From positions 48,539,062 through 48,603,061 of the forward strand of contig CM067545.1 in assembly GCA_034509755.1 (NCBI GenBank): a stretch of DNA of 64,000 nucleotides, in the 5' to 3' direction. This DNA is from Anisodus tanguticus. Lineage: Eukaryota > Streptophyta > Magnoliopsida > Solanales > Solanaceae. The first letter of the stretch is position 1. Every line of letters begins with the position of its first letter. The notes beneath the pieces were generated by a model. The model saw only the letters and a program-made list of their open reading frames with translations. It was not told where the DNA came from and made no database searches. Made by a program: the position numbers and the translations under genes. Shown here one piece after another: positions 35,431 to 48,244 of the stretch.

Positions 35431-36179
35431 TAGGGGTGATCCGGAAAATATGAATCGAAAAATAATCATTTTTTAAAAAAAAAACGAACCTAACTTTAAA
35501 AGAAAAAAATCGATATGTTCGGTTTATAACACCGAACGTATCAGATTATATCGATTTTTTCTAGTGGGCCAGGTCGGGTCGGGTTAGGGATTTTTTTTTT
35601 TTTAAATTGAATTTTCAACACTGAAATTGACATTCACACCTACATTAACACGAAATTTCGACGTTGGAATGTATTGTATATCGTGAGATATTTACTAAAG
35701 AAAAAGGAAAATTAGAAACGAATTTGGGGAAACATACAAATTGATTGAAAAAATGGACGTTTTCACAAAAATTGGCGGCGCCAGTTTGACCGGCCACGTC
35801 TCAAAAAAATACGCAAAATAAAAAAAATCGGATAAAACGGACATCCGAGCGCAGAGTTATGACTATTTAAAGTTTTACCAATTTACAACTACTTTCTCTC
35901 CTTACATTTTATGTCAATGCTTCCGTGATATGTTAATCAAGTTCATGTCGCATTCGACTTCCATAAAATCTGCATAGATTTACTTCAATGACTATGATTC
36001 AAGAGATAGTAGTAGCTTAAAATAAAAAATAAGATTAATTACATATTTAATTCGGTTTTTCGATTCTGTTTGTATCCAAAATTAAAAAAACATTTAAAAA
36101 AAAAAACCGAATAAAAACCGAACCGAACAATCGATTCGGTTCGATTTTTTCGATTATCCGCATTTTTTGCCCACCCCTA
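35431..36179. mobile_element. hAT-like non-autonomous element, 749 bp
   Basis: A perfect 8-bp TSD actttagc lies at 35423-35430 and 36180-36187. Termini are TAGGGGTG at the left and CACCCCTA at the right; the subterminal parts pair loosely (gaatcgaaaaat against ttcgattcggtt). An 8-bp duplication with short TAGGG-type ends fits the hAT superfamily. No transposase is encoded. Confidence 0.8.
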
Positions 36180-36186
36180 ACTTTAG

Positions 36187-36445
36187 CCGACTTTTGTTTC
36201 TGTTCAACTAGTCTGTCTTTGGAGTTTTCGGGGTTGTTGGAATATCAATGTTAGAAATGTGACATTGAAAAAAATGTTACTTTTTGTAGTGTTATAATTT
36301 TAGTTGGTCAAACTTAGATTTTTTGTTTCTTTTCATTTTTCTTTGGGTATATAGGAAAGTGACCTTTGAATAATTAAAGGTTATAAAAGAAAAGTTCGTA
36401 GCTTTCGATTGCATCATCTTGAATTATCCGTCGAATTATACTTTA
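36187..36445. repeat. Exostosin upstream segment, copy 2
   Basis: ccgacttttgtttctgttca, ggggttgttggaatatcaat, gtgttataattttagttggt and gtagctttcgattgcatcat, in the same order and orientation as copy 1. It lies immediately beyond the hAT-like element. Confidence 0.8.
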
Positions 36446-36572
36446 GTTATAGCACATAGTTTAAGACTACAAGCAATTTGAGTGGGGTGTTTGGATTATA
36501 TTTTGGTTTTCTAGTTTAGTTTCCATGCCACAAATTTGTAAAAATACACTGATGAAGAAAGTTCATTGCGTA

Positions 36573-36680
36573 GGAAAGTGACCTTTGAGTAATTAAAGGT
36601 TAAGAAAGAAAAGTCTGTAGCTTTCTATTGCATCATCTTGAATTATCCGTCTAATTAAACTTTATTTTTAGCCATAGTTT
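36573..36680. repeat. Exostosin upstream segment, partial copy 3
   Basis: aaagtgacctttgagtaatt, then aaaggttaagaaagaaaagt, then attgcatcatcttgaattat. It matches only the distal half of copies 1 and 2. Confidence 0.7.
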
Positions 36681-36931
36681 AACACTATAAGCAACTTGAG
36701 TGGGGTATTTGAGAATGTGGATTTTATGTCTTATTGATTATTTTTTGCAGTTTTACTTATCCGAAAGGACAATGATTGCTGTAGTTTTCCCCATTAACTA
36801 TCGTTAAAGGAAAACGAGCTCTTGAATATCAAACCTTTTAGCTCCTTCTCGCTAAGATGATTCCTCTTGCTAGACTCTGTGCGGTTATTATTTTTTCTGT
36901 TTTCGTTTATTTAGTCTTATCAAAATTATTA

Positions 36932-37168
36932 CTCCATCTGTTTCAATTTAAGTGTTTTAGTTGACTTGACACAAAATTTAAGAAATAAAGAGAGACTTTT
37001 GAATCTTGTGGCTTAAATTAAAGATATGTAAAGTAACAAAAAGTTACTTGAATCTTGTGATTATAAACTTGCTACGTTTGAATTGTCAACTTACTAAATA
37101 TAGAAAGAGACACTCTATCTGAGATAAACCAAAAAGTAAAGTAAGACAATTAAATTGGGATAGAGGGG
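36932..37168. mobile_element. Stowaway-like MITE
   Basis: Left end actccatctgtttcaattta and right end taaattgggatagagggga. Internal ttttgaatcttgtggctta and aaatatagaaagagacac are standard Stowaway text in this family. Confidence 0.65.
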
Positions 37169-37948
37169 ATATTTTGTATTTTCTATAATCTATGGAGAGT
37201 TTGAATTTGCTGAACCTTTGAAAAATTGCATAGATCAGCAGAAGTCTAGAAATAATTTTCTCAGTTTCTACGTGTAATGGGTTTGAGTCTGTAACTGTCC
37301 TCACCGTATGTCTTAGAATTATGTTGTCATATGCGGTAGGGGCGGAGGCGGGATTTTTGCTCAGTCATGAATGCAAACAGACTTAGCGAGTCAAATAGGT
37401 TTTGGTCTTCCTTTTTGAGCTTCTATTTCTTCTGTGGGGGGAGATGGAATTGGAAGACGAAGTTAGATAAGATTGGAATGAACATATGAACTTTATTGAT
37501 GTATTGACCTTTGTGTATGTAATTTCCCGACGGGAGGAGATTATGATATACTATGGACTTGCTTTCTACGGCAATGAACTTGATGAATGATTGGAGTTAA
37601 ATTAAGAAAATTACAGTTTTATAAGAATATTATTTAAAAACAGTTTTCCCACATTGATCGACCTATCCTTTAATTTTACTTTTTTCTTTAAATGATTGGA
37701 GGTTAAGTTGAGAAAATATTGAAGAGGATAGGCGATGTAGCTCATAGGCTTGAATAAAGCTTGAACAAAATAAATTGAAATTTTTTGTTCAATTTATTTT
37801 TATAACACTTTTTTTTTATTTTATATAATTACCTTTTATTTAAAATAAAATAAGATCAAAATATGTAATAACACTTGTTTAACCAAACATCATATTTAAA
37901 ATTATAATGACAATTATGATCATAATTGTAATTACTCGATTAACGCTA

Positions 37949-38209
37949 CAATCCATCTGTCCCAATTTATTTGAAGGTTGACAACTTTTGAGAGTTAAAC
38001 GGTTTAATCTTTGACTTAGTTTTAAACATAGATTCTTCAAGTATTTTATAATAAAATTTACATATTTAAAAATTACATAAAAAGTATTATAAGTTTGAAT
38101 AATTAATAATTCACAATATATGAATAGAGTTGGAAAAAATTGTACTCAAAGAAAGAACTGTTTGACTCCCAAACTCACCAACCTTAAAAAAAGATTGGGA
38201 CAGAGGGAG
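37949..38209. mobile_element. Stowaway-like MITE
   Basis: Left end caatccatctgtcccaattt and right end gattgggacagagggagta. Inner arms carry ggttgacaacttttgagag against aactgtttgactcccaaac. About 210 bp upstream of the F-box pseudogene start. Confidence 0.6.
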
Positions 38210-38417
38210 TATTAATTACACCGAAATATTAACATGTTTCATATGAACTTTCCGTGTTTGAGAAGGAAAAGGAAGTTAAAGTTGCGACCAATTCCCACTA
38301 GGAACGTTGAAACAAAGGTGTTTTCCCTTGTTATATATAGCAGAAAACACACAAAACGGGCAGTTGGTAAATCATTACAAGAGACCACAAAGTGTACGTA
38401 GGCTTGCATTATTAAAC

Positions 38418-40738
38418 ATGGAGGCAAAAAGTTTTCATGGCGAGGATAGAATATCAGAGTTGCCCGTGCATATCATTCATCAAATTTTATGCCAGACTGA
38501 TATTGACCTGAAAGAGGCGGCTCGAACTTGTGTTTTGTCTAAGAGATGGCCTGATTTTTGGACTTCACGACCTATTCTGGTACTCAGTCAAGAACGAGAC
38601 CACAACACCCTTAGCTATATGCCCTGGGAAGAGTTTGTCAAGTTGGTCGATCAATCCCTACGACCCCATGTTGTACAAAACTTACGTCTTGAACAATTCA
38701 GCCTTAATTGTCGACATCGTCTTCAAGAAGTGGCTCCTCATATAGATCGTTGGATCGATCTGGTGGTTAAACTTAACGTCAGGGTGCTGGAAATTAGATC
38801 TTTTGATTTCCGTTTGTACTATAGTTTACCTGATGCTATTTATACTGCAAAAGAGCTGACAACATTGACACTACAGGGTTAAAGGTTTAAATTTGATATT
38901 AGTACCGCTAAAATCACAACATTCTGTAATCTTAAAAACCTTGACCTGTGGCATGTCCATATCTTTGAAGAACAGTTACAAAGACTTATCCATAGATGTC
39001 CGTTCATCAAGAATCTACTACTAGAGGATATCCAGGGGATAAACAAATTGCATGTTTATGGCCTAGTACATCTGGAGCATTTGGATGTTAGATCGTGCAA
39101 ACTCATAAGTATGACAGTTCAGGCCCCAAATCTTCGACGCATTGATTATCATCAGGAGGACAATCTTCCTTGCAAAATGGAAATTGTGGATGCTTACAAT
39201 ACTTTAGAAACTCTCAAACTCGAGGGGAGCAGCATCACTGAGCAACAATTTCAAGACATATTTTCTAAGCACTCAAACATTTCAGAATTGGATCTAACAC
39301 GTTGCTATAAGCTGAAAAAGATGGAGATCGCGAGTGAAAAGTTCAAGACGTTGACATTATCAGAGTTGAAGAATCTATAACAATTCGAGATTCAAGCTCC
39401 AAATTTGATGGATTTTGAATTTGAAGGTCACAAAATGCCCTTTTCATCTATGTATCCTTCTACATTGGAAAGAGCCTCACTATGGTTTGGAGATTTGGAT
39501 ACTAATTCGTACACCAACCTTTCTCACTTTGTTCAAAAGCTCAACTATTCTAAAGGTTTCATATTAGCAATATTTTGCCAGAAGGTAAGAATTTTGAATT
39601 CGTTTTTTTTGTTGCTTCTTTCTTGATTAATTAATGCATTATTACTTCTTGAATTTGGTTTAATAGCCATGTCATTGACAATATTGCAGAGTAATAACAT
39701 CCTCATATATGAAGATCCAAGAGAAATTACCATGCCCCCAAGTGGTAAATTCAAGATACTCATTAGATCTATGCTGCATTTTGAATCATTCATAAAGGAT
39801 TTGATGGGCATGTACCCCAAGACAATGTCAATACTTCCAAGTACAAACAACAAAGTACTCCAGGTAACTTCTTGCTTTAAATAGAGATCCTTTCAAAAGT
39901 AGCTAGCTAGCCTTTCATGCAGTCATACTTGTAGATATTCAGATATAAAATCGGATCACACTAGGCATGTCGTTGTTGCAGATAATATCTGCAGGCAATA
40001 TCATTCATTAAGTGGGATTAGTTACCTAACAAATAATGTAAGTAACCTATTACAACAAGTCGAAATACATTGTCAGCTGAGTTGTCGAAAGCTCATTTAA
40101 GGTACACTTAAAGGCCTAAAGCTCAGAAAAGCTCTGGGAATGTGCTTCGCTTGCTTAAGCTGTGCTTCAGTGTAGGCAAGGCACTAAGGCGGGCGCCTCA
40201 TCGCCCATGAGTTTTATCTTGAATTTGAGCAGTACTAAACAATAAACATAATCGGCAAAGAGATGTATCAATTGTTAAGGAAAACATTATGAATGAATTT
40301 GTTTTTTTTCTTGCATTACATATATATTTTTATATTTTTTCTTCATTTACGTACTAAAGCCCATAGTTTAACTGGTTTTTGCGCTTAAAGCCCCATTAGA
40401 TTTGGAGTGACTTTTAAAGCTTTTCGCCTTTGATATCACTGATTATCAGTCATTGGATATATATTAGTTAAATCTAAGACGTAAACATGCAATATCCATT
40501 TTCGTTATGTTGACTGCTTGTTCTATAATCATTAGCCTTTTTTTTTTTTGAAATACAGATGCTCCCTACATTATTACAGCTGGCTAAGACCAAAACTAAT
40601 TGTTTCTCCTGGCAGTGTGAATTAAAAGAAGTCAGTATAGACACAACTAAGAAGGAAATGGACGCCCTTTGGTATCATTGGTTAAAAGCCACGTCTCTAT
40701 TTGATCAAGTGACTACTTTCATGTTCAAATGGAAATAA
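38418..40738 (+). pseudogene. F-box/LRR protein gene with two nonsense codons
   Basis: Three exons, 38418-39584, 39690-39863 and 40559-40738, joined by GT/AG introns in phase 0 and totalling 507 codons. The start MEAKSFHGEDRISELPVHII leads into an F-box (about residues 10-50, with TCVLSKRW). Irregular leucine-rich repeats follow (LETLKLEGSSITEQQF, ISELDLTRCYKLKKMEI). F-box proteins select targets for SCF ubiquitin ligases through such repeats. Two TAA codons interrupt the same frame, at 38880-38882 and 39378-39380. No frameshift is needed, so the loss looks recent, or these are sequencing errors. Exon 2 and 3 remain open. Intron 2 holds a repeat-like stretch at about 40080-40440. Confidence 0.8.
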
Positions 40739-41008
40739 CAATCTTGATCTGATTGTCTGAAGAGTCAGAGACGAATCCAGCATTTAGTCTTAGTGAGTTT
40801 AGCATTGCTGTGATCTATTATATATACACAATCTTAGTTCCATATATATATATATATATATATATGTTTCGACCTGAAAACAGTAATTCAGTTGAACTTA
40901 TTAAATGCGGTCTAGATCTGCTTATCCGGTTTCTGGCTAAGACCTTCCCCTTTCTTCTTCTTCTTCTTCTTCCCCTCCTTCTTCTTTTGAGCATGTGTTC
41001 AAGCTTGA
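40739..41008. other. Spacer with AT and CTT microsatellites
   Basis: A (TA)n run at about 40842-40865 and (TTC)n at about 40953-40975 precede the broken left end of the copia element at about 41009. Confidence 0.5.
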
Positions 41009-42103
41009 CAAGACTCTATATGGTTTGAAGCAAGCTCCTCGGGCATGATATGAAAGATTGTCAAAGTTTCTTTTTTAAAATAGCTTTACAAAAGAAAAAA
41101 ATTGACAACACTTTATTTCTGAAAAAAGGAGTAATTTGTTGATTGTGAAAGTCTAGGTTGATGATATCATTTTTGGTGCTACTAATGATTCCCTTTGTGA
41201 AGAGTTTGCTAAGCTCATGGAAAGTGAATTTGAGATGAGCATGATGGGTGAGCTAAATTCTTTCTTGGGCTACAAGTGAAGCAAACCCCAAAAGGCACCA
41301 TGATCAGTCAACAAAAATATATTAAGGAGTTGCTTAAGAGATTCGAGATGGAGAATGATAAGCCTATTGATACACCTATAGTCACTGTCACTCGATTGGA
41401 CATGGATGAACCTGGTTCTCTTGTCAATGAAACCATGTATAGGGGTATCATTGGGTCTCTACTGTACTTAATTGCTAGCAGACCTGACATTGTCTTCAGT
41501 GTTGGGTTATGTGCAAGGTTCCAATCAAGTTCCAAAGAATCTCATTTGAAGGCTGCAAAAAGAATTTTGAGGTATCTCAAAGGGACTCCGGAATAGGACA
41601 CCTGGTCCTATTCTCCCCCTCAGGAGATAATTTTGACTTGGTTGGATATGCCGATGCTGATTATCCTGGATATTTAGTGGATAGGAAGAGCACATCTGGA
41701 ATGGCATATATTCTGGGATCATGCTTGATTTCTTGGGGTACGAAGAAACAAAACTTCGTGGCTCTTTCTACTTCTGAAGCTGAGTATGTGGCTATTGTTT
41801 CCTGTTGTGCTCAATTGTTATGGATAAAATAACAGCTTAAGGATTTTTTGGTGTGCTTAGTGAGTGTGTGCATTGTGTGATAATACAAGTGCACTTAACA
41901 TGGTGAAAAATCCAGTGCAACACAAAAGGACCAAACACATTGCTGTTAGGCAATATTTCCTAAAAGATAATGTTGAAAAATGTCAGATTTGTATTAAGTT
42001 CTGCAAGACAAAGGACGAGGTTGCATATATTTTTACCAAGGCACTGAGCAGGGAGCACTTTGAGAGAAATCACTTGGAGTTGGGCTTGATCAAGCTCAAC
42101 TAG
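41009..42103 (+). pseudogene. copia RT/RNase H 3' part, broken
   Basis: RT text TLYGLKQAPRA and VDDIIFGATNDSL, then an open segment 41276-41596 with QQKYIKELLKRFEMEN and LLYLIASRPDIVFSV. RNase H follows in another frame (LVGYADADYPGYLVDRKSTS) and then DNTSALNMVKNPVQHKRTKH. Three or more frame breaks. The end LELGLIKLN is the typical pol end of this copia group. Confidence 0.85.
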
Positions 42104-42645
42104 TTGGTCCCTCACAAGTTCCCTCAAGGATTTGCTATGTTAAGAGGAAAGGTAAAATGCGAAAGTTTTTTTGGTGGCATCTAACTCACTCCTATACTGT
42201 TACAGGTATACACGCATGGCAGTTTCAGGACAACACAAGCTTAGGTGACTTTACATCATTCATAGTTTTTGCCTGTAAATTTTTAAGGAAATTGTCAAGG
42301 GAACTGGTCCCTATGACTCAGGTTAGTAGTCCCTTTAGTACTTGTATGATTTTCAATTGCTTAAGGTGCCAAGTCATTAAACATTTCCCTCATTCTAATT
42401 CAAAATATTTCTCCCAAACGGTACACGTTCTCTGAACCGACCCGACCTTTTCTGTCATACCCGATCCAACTGTTACCTTTTTCTCTTCTTAAATACAACT
42501 TTTCTATCTGTCTCTCCTCACTCAAACTCTAAACTCTAACTTCACTCTCTCTCTACCTCTCTCACTCACCTACCTATTCTCTCAACCATCTACACTCCTT
42601 CAAATTGAAATCTACCATATCTAATCAAGAATCAGCCACGCCAAA

Positions 42646-45039
42646 CATGACTGAGACGAACCTCATTCCATCACCCTCTAAAGCTCCAACACCATCTGAA
42701 TCGATACCTTTTGTTTCACCCCCTAAAATTCCCAATCTCCACCGATCACAACCCTTGTCACATCTCTAAAATCCCCACTTCTGGTCTTCTTAGAACTCGT
42801 AAGAGTCAAGCCCCAAAGAAGTTCTTATCATCCTCCTCGATTTCCGGTCAGATTGAAAAACTCGATTCAATAGGTAGTGAGCAAACAGTTTTTGTGTTGA
42901 AGTTCCTTCAGAATATAAAGGAACTAGAAGAAAAGGATGAAGAAACATAGGTCACTAGTCAAACAATTGAGAAATAGTGGTACAATACCAAATGAAAGAA
43001 AACATGGTCTCTAGTGACTTGCATGTGAGTGGAGATACTGTTGTTGCAAAGGAACATGACAAAGTGGTCGACAAGGACAATGTTGGTGACACGACGACAC
43101 AATCAAGTAATTATATTCCTTATGATAGTGGTAAATGAGTAGATGAATCGTCTATGGAATTTGATGGGTCTATATCTAAAATGGGTCAGGGTAGGTCCAA
43201 TATTTTGAAGAGTGAGGCTGAGATTATTGCGGATTTTGCTGATACCCTAAGAGCCATGAAAAATAATTAGGGAGTTGCCGGTGAATTGGGGTCTGTGTAG
43301 TCAGCAGGGGAAATGAAGGAGGGGCCTGGTCCCTCATCCCGGGGAGAGTTTGAGTCTTTAGCACTCGAGACAACTCCTATCTGGGATGAGACACCAGATT
43401 CCTCTATGGTAAATTTGGATTTAGCCGTCAATCCCGAACCAATGTCTATTATTGTTGTACCTTTGGGAGTTTTGTCAACTGAAAAAGAACCTGGTTCTAC
43501 TGTCCTACTGTTGAGTCTGATGATGAAGTGCCCCTATGCTTTAAGTGTAGAAGGGCCACTGTTGTTGAAAAGCCAAATGAGAAGGTTGTGCCCAAAGTGA
43601 GAAAGAGCATTCCCCAAACGGCTCTCAGAACCAGACAGAGTAAAAGGGCTACAAAAGTTGCTTTGGATTATGCCTTAAAGGCAAGCAAAGAAAAGGGCAC
43701 TAAAAGGACAAGAAACCAACTAGGGAAAAGCAGGCTGGTTGATGAAGATGTTTTGGTTGATGCAGATGTCGTGGTTGATGACGATGTTGTGAAAGAAGAA
43801 GTGGAAAACTCTCCACTTGAAAGGAAGAATTCAAGGAAGAAGAAAAAGGAGAAAAAGAAAAATGTGGCACAGATTGTCACTGATGATGAGGGTGACAAGT
43901 CCGACAGAGAAAAGCGTGAAACTCGACCTCCTCATCCAAAGAAGAGGAAAGGTAGTACTATTGAGGGACCTAGTTCCTCCAAGAGACAAAATATTGTGCT
44001 CAGTGAAAAGGAAAAGAATGAGAATTTGCGTAGTAAAAAAGTTTTGTTGGGGAGAGTGTTTGATTATGACATTGCTGATAGGTTTGGCATGAAGGAACTA
44101 CTTGAGATAGTTGAGTTCTAAAAATGGACTCATTTCTTTATCCCACCGACACTCAGTGTATATGAAACAGATGTGGCCGAGTTCTATGCAAACCTTTGCT
44201 ATGCTAATGATTGTACTCTTATTCTGTCAGTAAATAGGACAAACTTTGAGTTAGATGAGTTGAAGCTTGGAGAAATTTTGGAAGTCCCGACTGATGGGAT
44301 GAAGATAGTGTCTGGCGAGGCGTCTGATGCCTTTAAGAATGTGATTGTGAAAAGCGATGGGTCTGTTACTAGAGCAAGGCTCTTCAAGAAGGAGCTTAAA
44401 CCAGAGTATCAGCTCTTGTTTGCACTCATAAAAAAGGTGGTGCTTCCAAGGGCTGAAGATCGTTCCATTGCCTCCATAGCAGACCTGGTCATTCTTAAGG
44501 CTCTGTCAACTTTTAAACCCGTCAGTCTGCCTGCTCTCATGATTGAGTACATGATCAAAGTGATAAATGCAAGGGAGGGAAGACATGGTATTCTGTATGG
44601 ATTCCTCTTGACAAAGGTACTTGTGCATTTCAAAGACAAAACTGGAAAGGCTACCATGGGCACTAAAAAACATATGTTCACCATGACGACTTTGGAAGAA
44701 TGCGAATGCGTGCCAAAGAAAGGAGGTGTTGGCAGCAACTCTACCATTTCGACTCTGATTGAGGCTCAAGAGATGTCAACTGCTGAGATTCAATGGCTTA
44801 AGGCTGAAAATGCTCTCCTCAGAGTCCAACTAGTTTAAAAGGCACATGAACTTCGTTCTCGTGGTGATTTGGAGGCTACAAATGCTGAGAATGAGAAGTT
44901 GCGGGTTGAAAATAAGAAGTTAAAACAGAAGGTTGATGAGCTTCGTGATAAGATGTTCCAGGACCAGCGCACTAACAATGAGCGAGTGGATAGACTCCTT
45001 AAGCCAACATCGATGACAATTTATTATCATATTTTGTAA
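42646..45039 (+). pseudogene. Accessory (envelope-like) ORF of the Sirevirus-type element
   Basis: A CT-rich leader (42480-42640) precedes ATG 42646 (MTETNLIPSPSKAPTPSES). The first 900 bp change frame several times. From 43528 to 45039 one frame runs through with only two stops (TAA 44119 and 44836). It encodes a basic, lysine-rich linker (ERKNSRKKKKEKKKN), a globular block starting near 44160 (VAEFYANLCYANDC, LKLGEILEVPTDGMKI) that resembles the putative plant transposon protein domain, and a C-terminal coiled coil (ENEKLRVENKKLKQKVDEL). It follows pol where Sireviruses carry an env-like ORF; function in this group is unknown. Confidence 0.7.
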
Positions 45040-45415
45040 TGTTTTGGCTACTATGTTTTTTAATGCTAAAATATTTTTGGGCAATTACTCTGTTTTATGC
45101 ATTGATGTTGGCTTGTTTGTTAATGTTTCTGCTCATCTTGTATTGCCCAAGTGGCTCCAAGTTAATGTTGCTGAACTTCTTTTTGCTTGTGCCACTCTGG
45201 TTACTTTTTTCAATGATGCCAAAAGGGAAAAAATAAGGGGGAGTTGAATATGCTTGCTATGGTTGAGGGGGAAGTTAAATGATAAATTGATGTTACCTTG
45301 ATTAACATGTTGTTATGCTTGAAAGATAGGTTTGATCCGCAGGGGAACAAGTGTATAACCTGGTTCTCATGAGGAATATCAATTTGGTGTTTGTCATCAT
45401 CTAAAAAGGGGAAAT

Positions 45416-46168
45416 TGATAAGTTATGTCATCGTGTGTTTTGATAATTTGCCAAACTTTCGAAGAACCAAATAGGGACATGGTATGTGATCCGTTCCCTT
45501 GGTTATAGTACATTCAACTGTACAGTTGTAAAGTGTACTATTCACTGGCAGTTGTATAACAGCGCTGCTGCAGTGTGCTAGTGGCAAAAACCAAGGACTG
45601 AATTGTTCCTATCTCTTAACACATGCTCCCTAATATATATATACAACATGTTACAAGGTTTAAGGTAACATTTGAAAACATAAAATCACTTTGAAAGTGC
45701 AGCCGCTACAAGTCTCTAAGTTCTCTCATGAACAAAGCTGTTTGTAAACTGAAGGACCAGATCCCGACACTGAAGATGTCTAAGTCCTTTAGTTTTTTTT
45801 GAGTCTTTGTAATTTTGTTTTTTATTGTAATCCTACACTACTTTTAAGAAGGTCATAGTAGGACAAATTTCAACATTTGTTGGTTTGTGTTCTTGGCTAG
45901 AGTTAGTCAAAGTTTGTAGCTTTGCAATAGAGTTATTGTAAAGGGCTTACAATAGAGGTATTGTAAGGGGTGAGTGATTAATAGTTTAATTTCTAAGTTG
46001 CAATATGTTGTAATCTAAAGTTGCTCAGTTAGTGAAATTGGAAATCCTATTTGGTAGGTCGTGGTTTTTAATCTCTTGAGTAAGTAATTTTCCAAGTAAA
46101 TATCGTGTAAAGTTGCTCAGTTACTTTCTGGTTCTCTATACTGTTTGGTGGACTTTTAGTTTTTATCA
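45416..46168 (+). repeat. 3' LTR of the Sirevirus-type element
   Basis: Begins TGATAAGTTATG and ends TTTTTATCA, giving matched termini TGATAA/TTATCA, 753 bp. The purine tract aaaaaggggaaat directly precedes it. No matching 5' LTR exists in the window. Confidence 0.75.
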
Positions 46169-46550
46169 ATTTTTAACCTCAAGATATTCGCGAAAATGGA
46201 CCCGATGTTGGGAGGAAGTTGTCCTTGAATCTTGTTGCTTGAGATATCAAAGAAAAAATTCATATTAGGAAGGAAGGACAATTGAAGAGATCCAGTGAAC
46301 GCATTTCCATCCAAGTAAACTTCTACAAGTCTAGGATTGCTTTCTAATAACCAATTTGGAAAGTTTCCACCAATGTTGCATTTCGAGAGAGTAAGAAGTC
46401 TTAAATGATGTTGATAAAGAAGGAAACTTGGAATTTGAGAGCAGTTGTTCAAAGACAAGGCTTCCAATTGAAACTTCGGTATCCAGCTTTTGGAAGAAGT
46501 TTGTACAATTACTGAGTTTTGGTCAGCGAAAACAAACTTAAGGTTTGAAT

Positions 46551-46865
46551 GGTATTCCTTTTGCGCAATAAATTAACTGTGCAAAAGGAGTTAATCGTAA
46601 CGGCGCGGTTAACTCCTTTTGCGCAATAATTTGTTGCGCAATAGATGTGGGTAGTTTCTTTTGTTAACTTTTTTATTTTCCAACAACAACAACAATAACA
46701 TACCCAGTGAAATCTCACAACGTGTGGTCTGAGGAGGGTAGAATGTACACAGACCTTACCTCTACCTTGGTAGGTAGAGCGGCTGTTTCTGAGAGACCCT
46801 CGTCGTTTTAGGGGTTGTAAAGTGTTCGAAGTAAGTCTTGTTGGGAAACTTGTTATCATTAGGTT
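46551..46865. mobile_element. Insertion in RLP pseudogene exon 6 with a LINE/SINE 3' tail
   Basis: Homology to the intact RLP exon stops at 46550 and resumes near 46866. The insert holds an inverted repeat (gcaaaaggagttaa ... ttaactccttttgc, 46578-46630). A tail-like block follows at 46681-46800: caacaacaacaataacatac and ctaccttggtaggtagagcg, matching the 3' end of the LINE at 10425. Confidence 0.65.
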
Positions 46866-48244
46866 TAAGTGTTTTCAAAGTTGTTGCTTGTTAACAAGAG
46901 ATATTCAAGGGACAAGAGACTTGAAAGTGGAGACGAGGCAATATTTCCAGTGAACTGATTTTGAGTGAGATCAATTACCCGAAGAAATGTTATGTTTCTA
47001 AGACATGTAGGAAGATTTCCGTGGAAGTTGTTGAAGCTAAGACTTAGTTCTTCAAGAGATTTTAGATCACACAAGCCTGTAGAAAGAGCAATTAGATAAC
47101 TGTTACTATTACATTTCTCAGAAAATTTAGGAAAAAATGTAAACCAAACTGGCTAGGAAACTATAAATTAGAAAGAAAAAAAAAGTAAAGTAAATGAAGT
47201 AAACTATGTTAGAATTCTATTGTAGACTATGATATACATCTGCTCTTGATTTTTAGGTTACACAATTAAATGTTCATGGAATATCCAATGCCGAGGACAG
47301 ACTTTATTTGAAAATGTGTTAGTAACTTAGTTGGCATAAATAGTACTTTTCTCATAACATAAATATATTAGAAATTAATAACAGTGATCTGAAATTCATC
47401 CATTTCCAGAAGATAAACGTGGCATACTGAACTAGAATTATCAGTTTTGAATTACAAAAAATAAGATATTTAGGAAAAAGAACAATCTATTACTAACTCT
47501 TTTGTCTTTTAATCGTGCAAAAGCAATCAAAATATTCTGCTTGATTACACATAAATGCAATGGATACTTTTGAATCTTACATTACTACTTTCACTCAATT
47601 AAAGAAGTTTAAAAAGAATCTACAATTATCAAAGAAACTTGTAAAAATATAAGATAAAATTTGCTTTCCAAACTAGAAGGGTTAGCTCGTCTAATTATTT
47701 GCATATAAGTGATAAAATATCGGAGATTCTTATAATCGGTATACAGAAATAAGCTGGTAGTTGTTTAAGATTTCATTTAGGTCGCAGTTAGAGACTGACA
47801 ATACTTTAAGGGACGACATTACACCACTGCTATGTAGAAAATTCTTGCCCAACCCATTCCCATCCAGAAGTAAATACTTTATATTTCTCAGAATTCCCAA
47901 CTCTTGCATGTAAAAGAAACACGAAAAAATCATCACCAATGATTAATTATTGGCCAGAAAGAATATGCTTGCAAGTGTTACTCTTGACAACACCATATGT
48001 CAAAATCGTAGTATCGATATGTAATAAGCTATATCTACATCGCATACATATAACTGCAAAAAGATCATCTGAAAAAGAAAAACTCAAGAAGCAAAATGTA
48101 CCTTCAATTGGCATAAAGCTTTGGAAACTATTGTACCTTATATTGAGCTTCTTCAAAGTTGTATTAAATGTCTTTAGCTCTGACCAAGTATTTATAACTG
48201 TTATCAGGAAACGTTTGTATATAGCAACAAAAGCAGCAACATAA

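Larger units (their letters stand above)
35009..38417. other. Region between the exostosin gene and the F-box pseudogene
   Basis: Contains three copies of a promoter-derived segment, a hAT-like element and two Stowaway-like MITEs, listed separately. No gene recognised. Confidence 0.5.
41009..46168 (+). mobile_element. 5'-truncated Sirevirus-type Ty1/copia element
   Basis: It begins abruptly inside RT (KTLYGLKQAPRA) and continues through RNase H to 42103, a spacer with a pyrimidine-rich leader, an accessory ORF, a purine tract aaaaaggggaaat and one LTR (45416-46168). Protease, integrase, gag and the 5' LTR are missing. An extra ORF between pol and the 3' LTR is the mark of the Sirevirus group. 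The right LTR edge abuts the RLP pseudogene. Confidence 0.8.

Noticed and set aside
43528..44838. A possible host gene of unknown function
   Set aside because: Position between copia pol and the 3' LTR and the coiled-coil layout fit a Sirevirus accessory ORF better; two stops are present.
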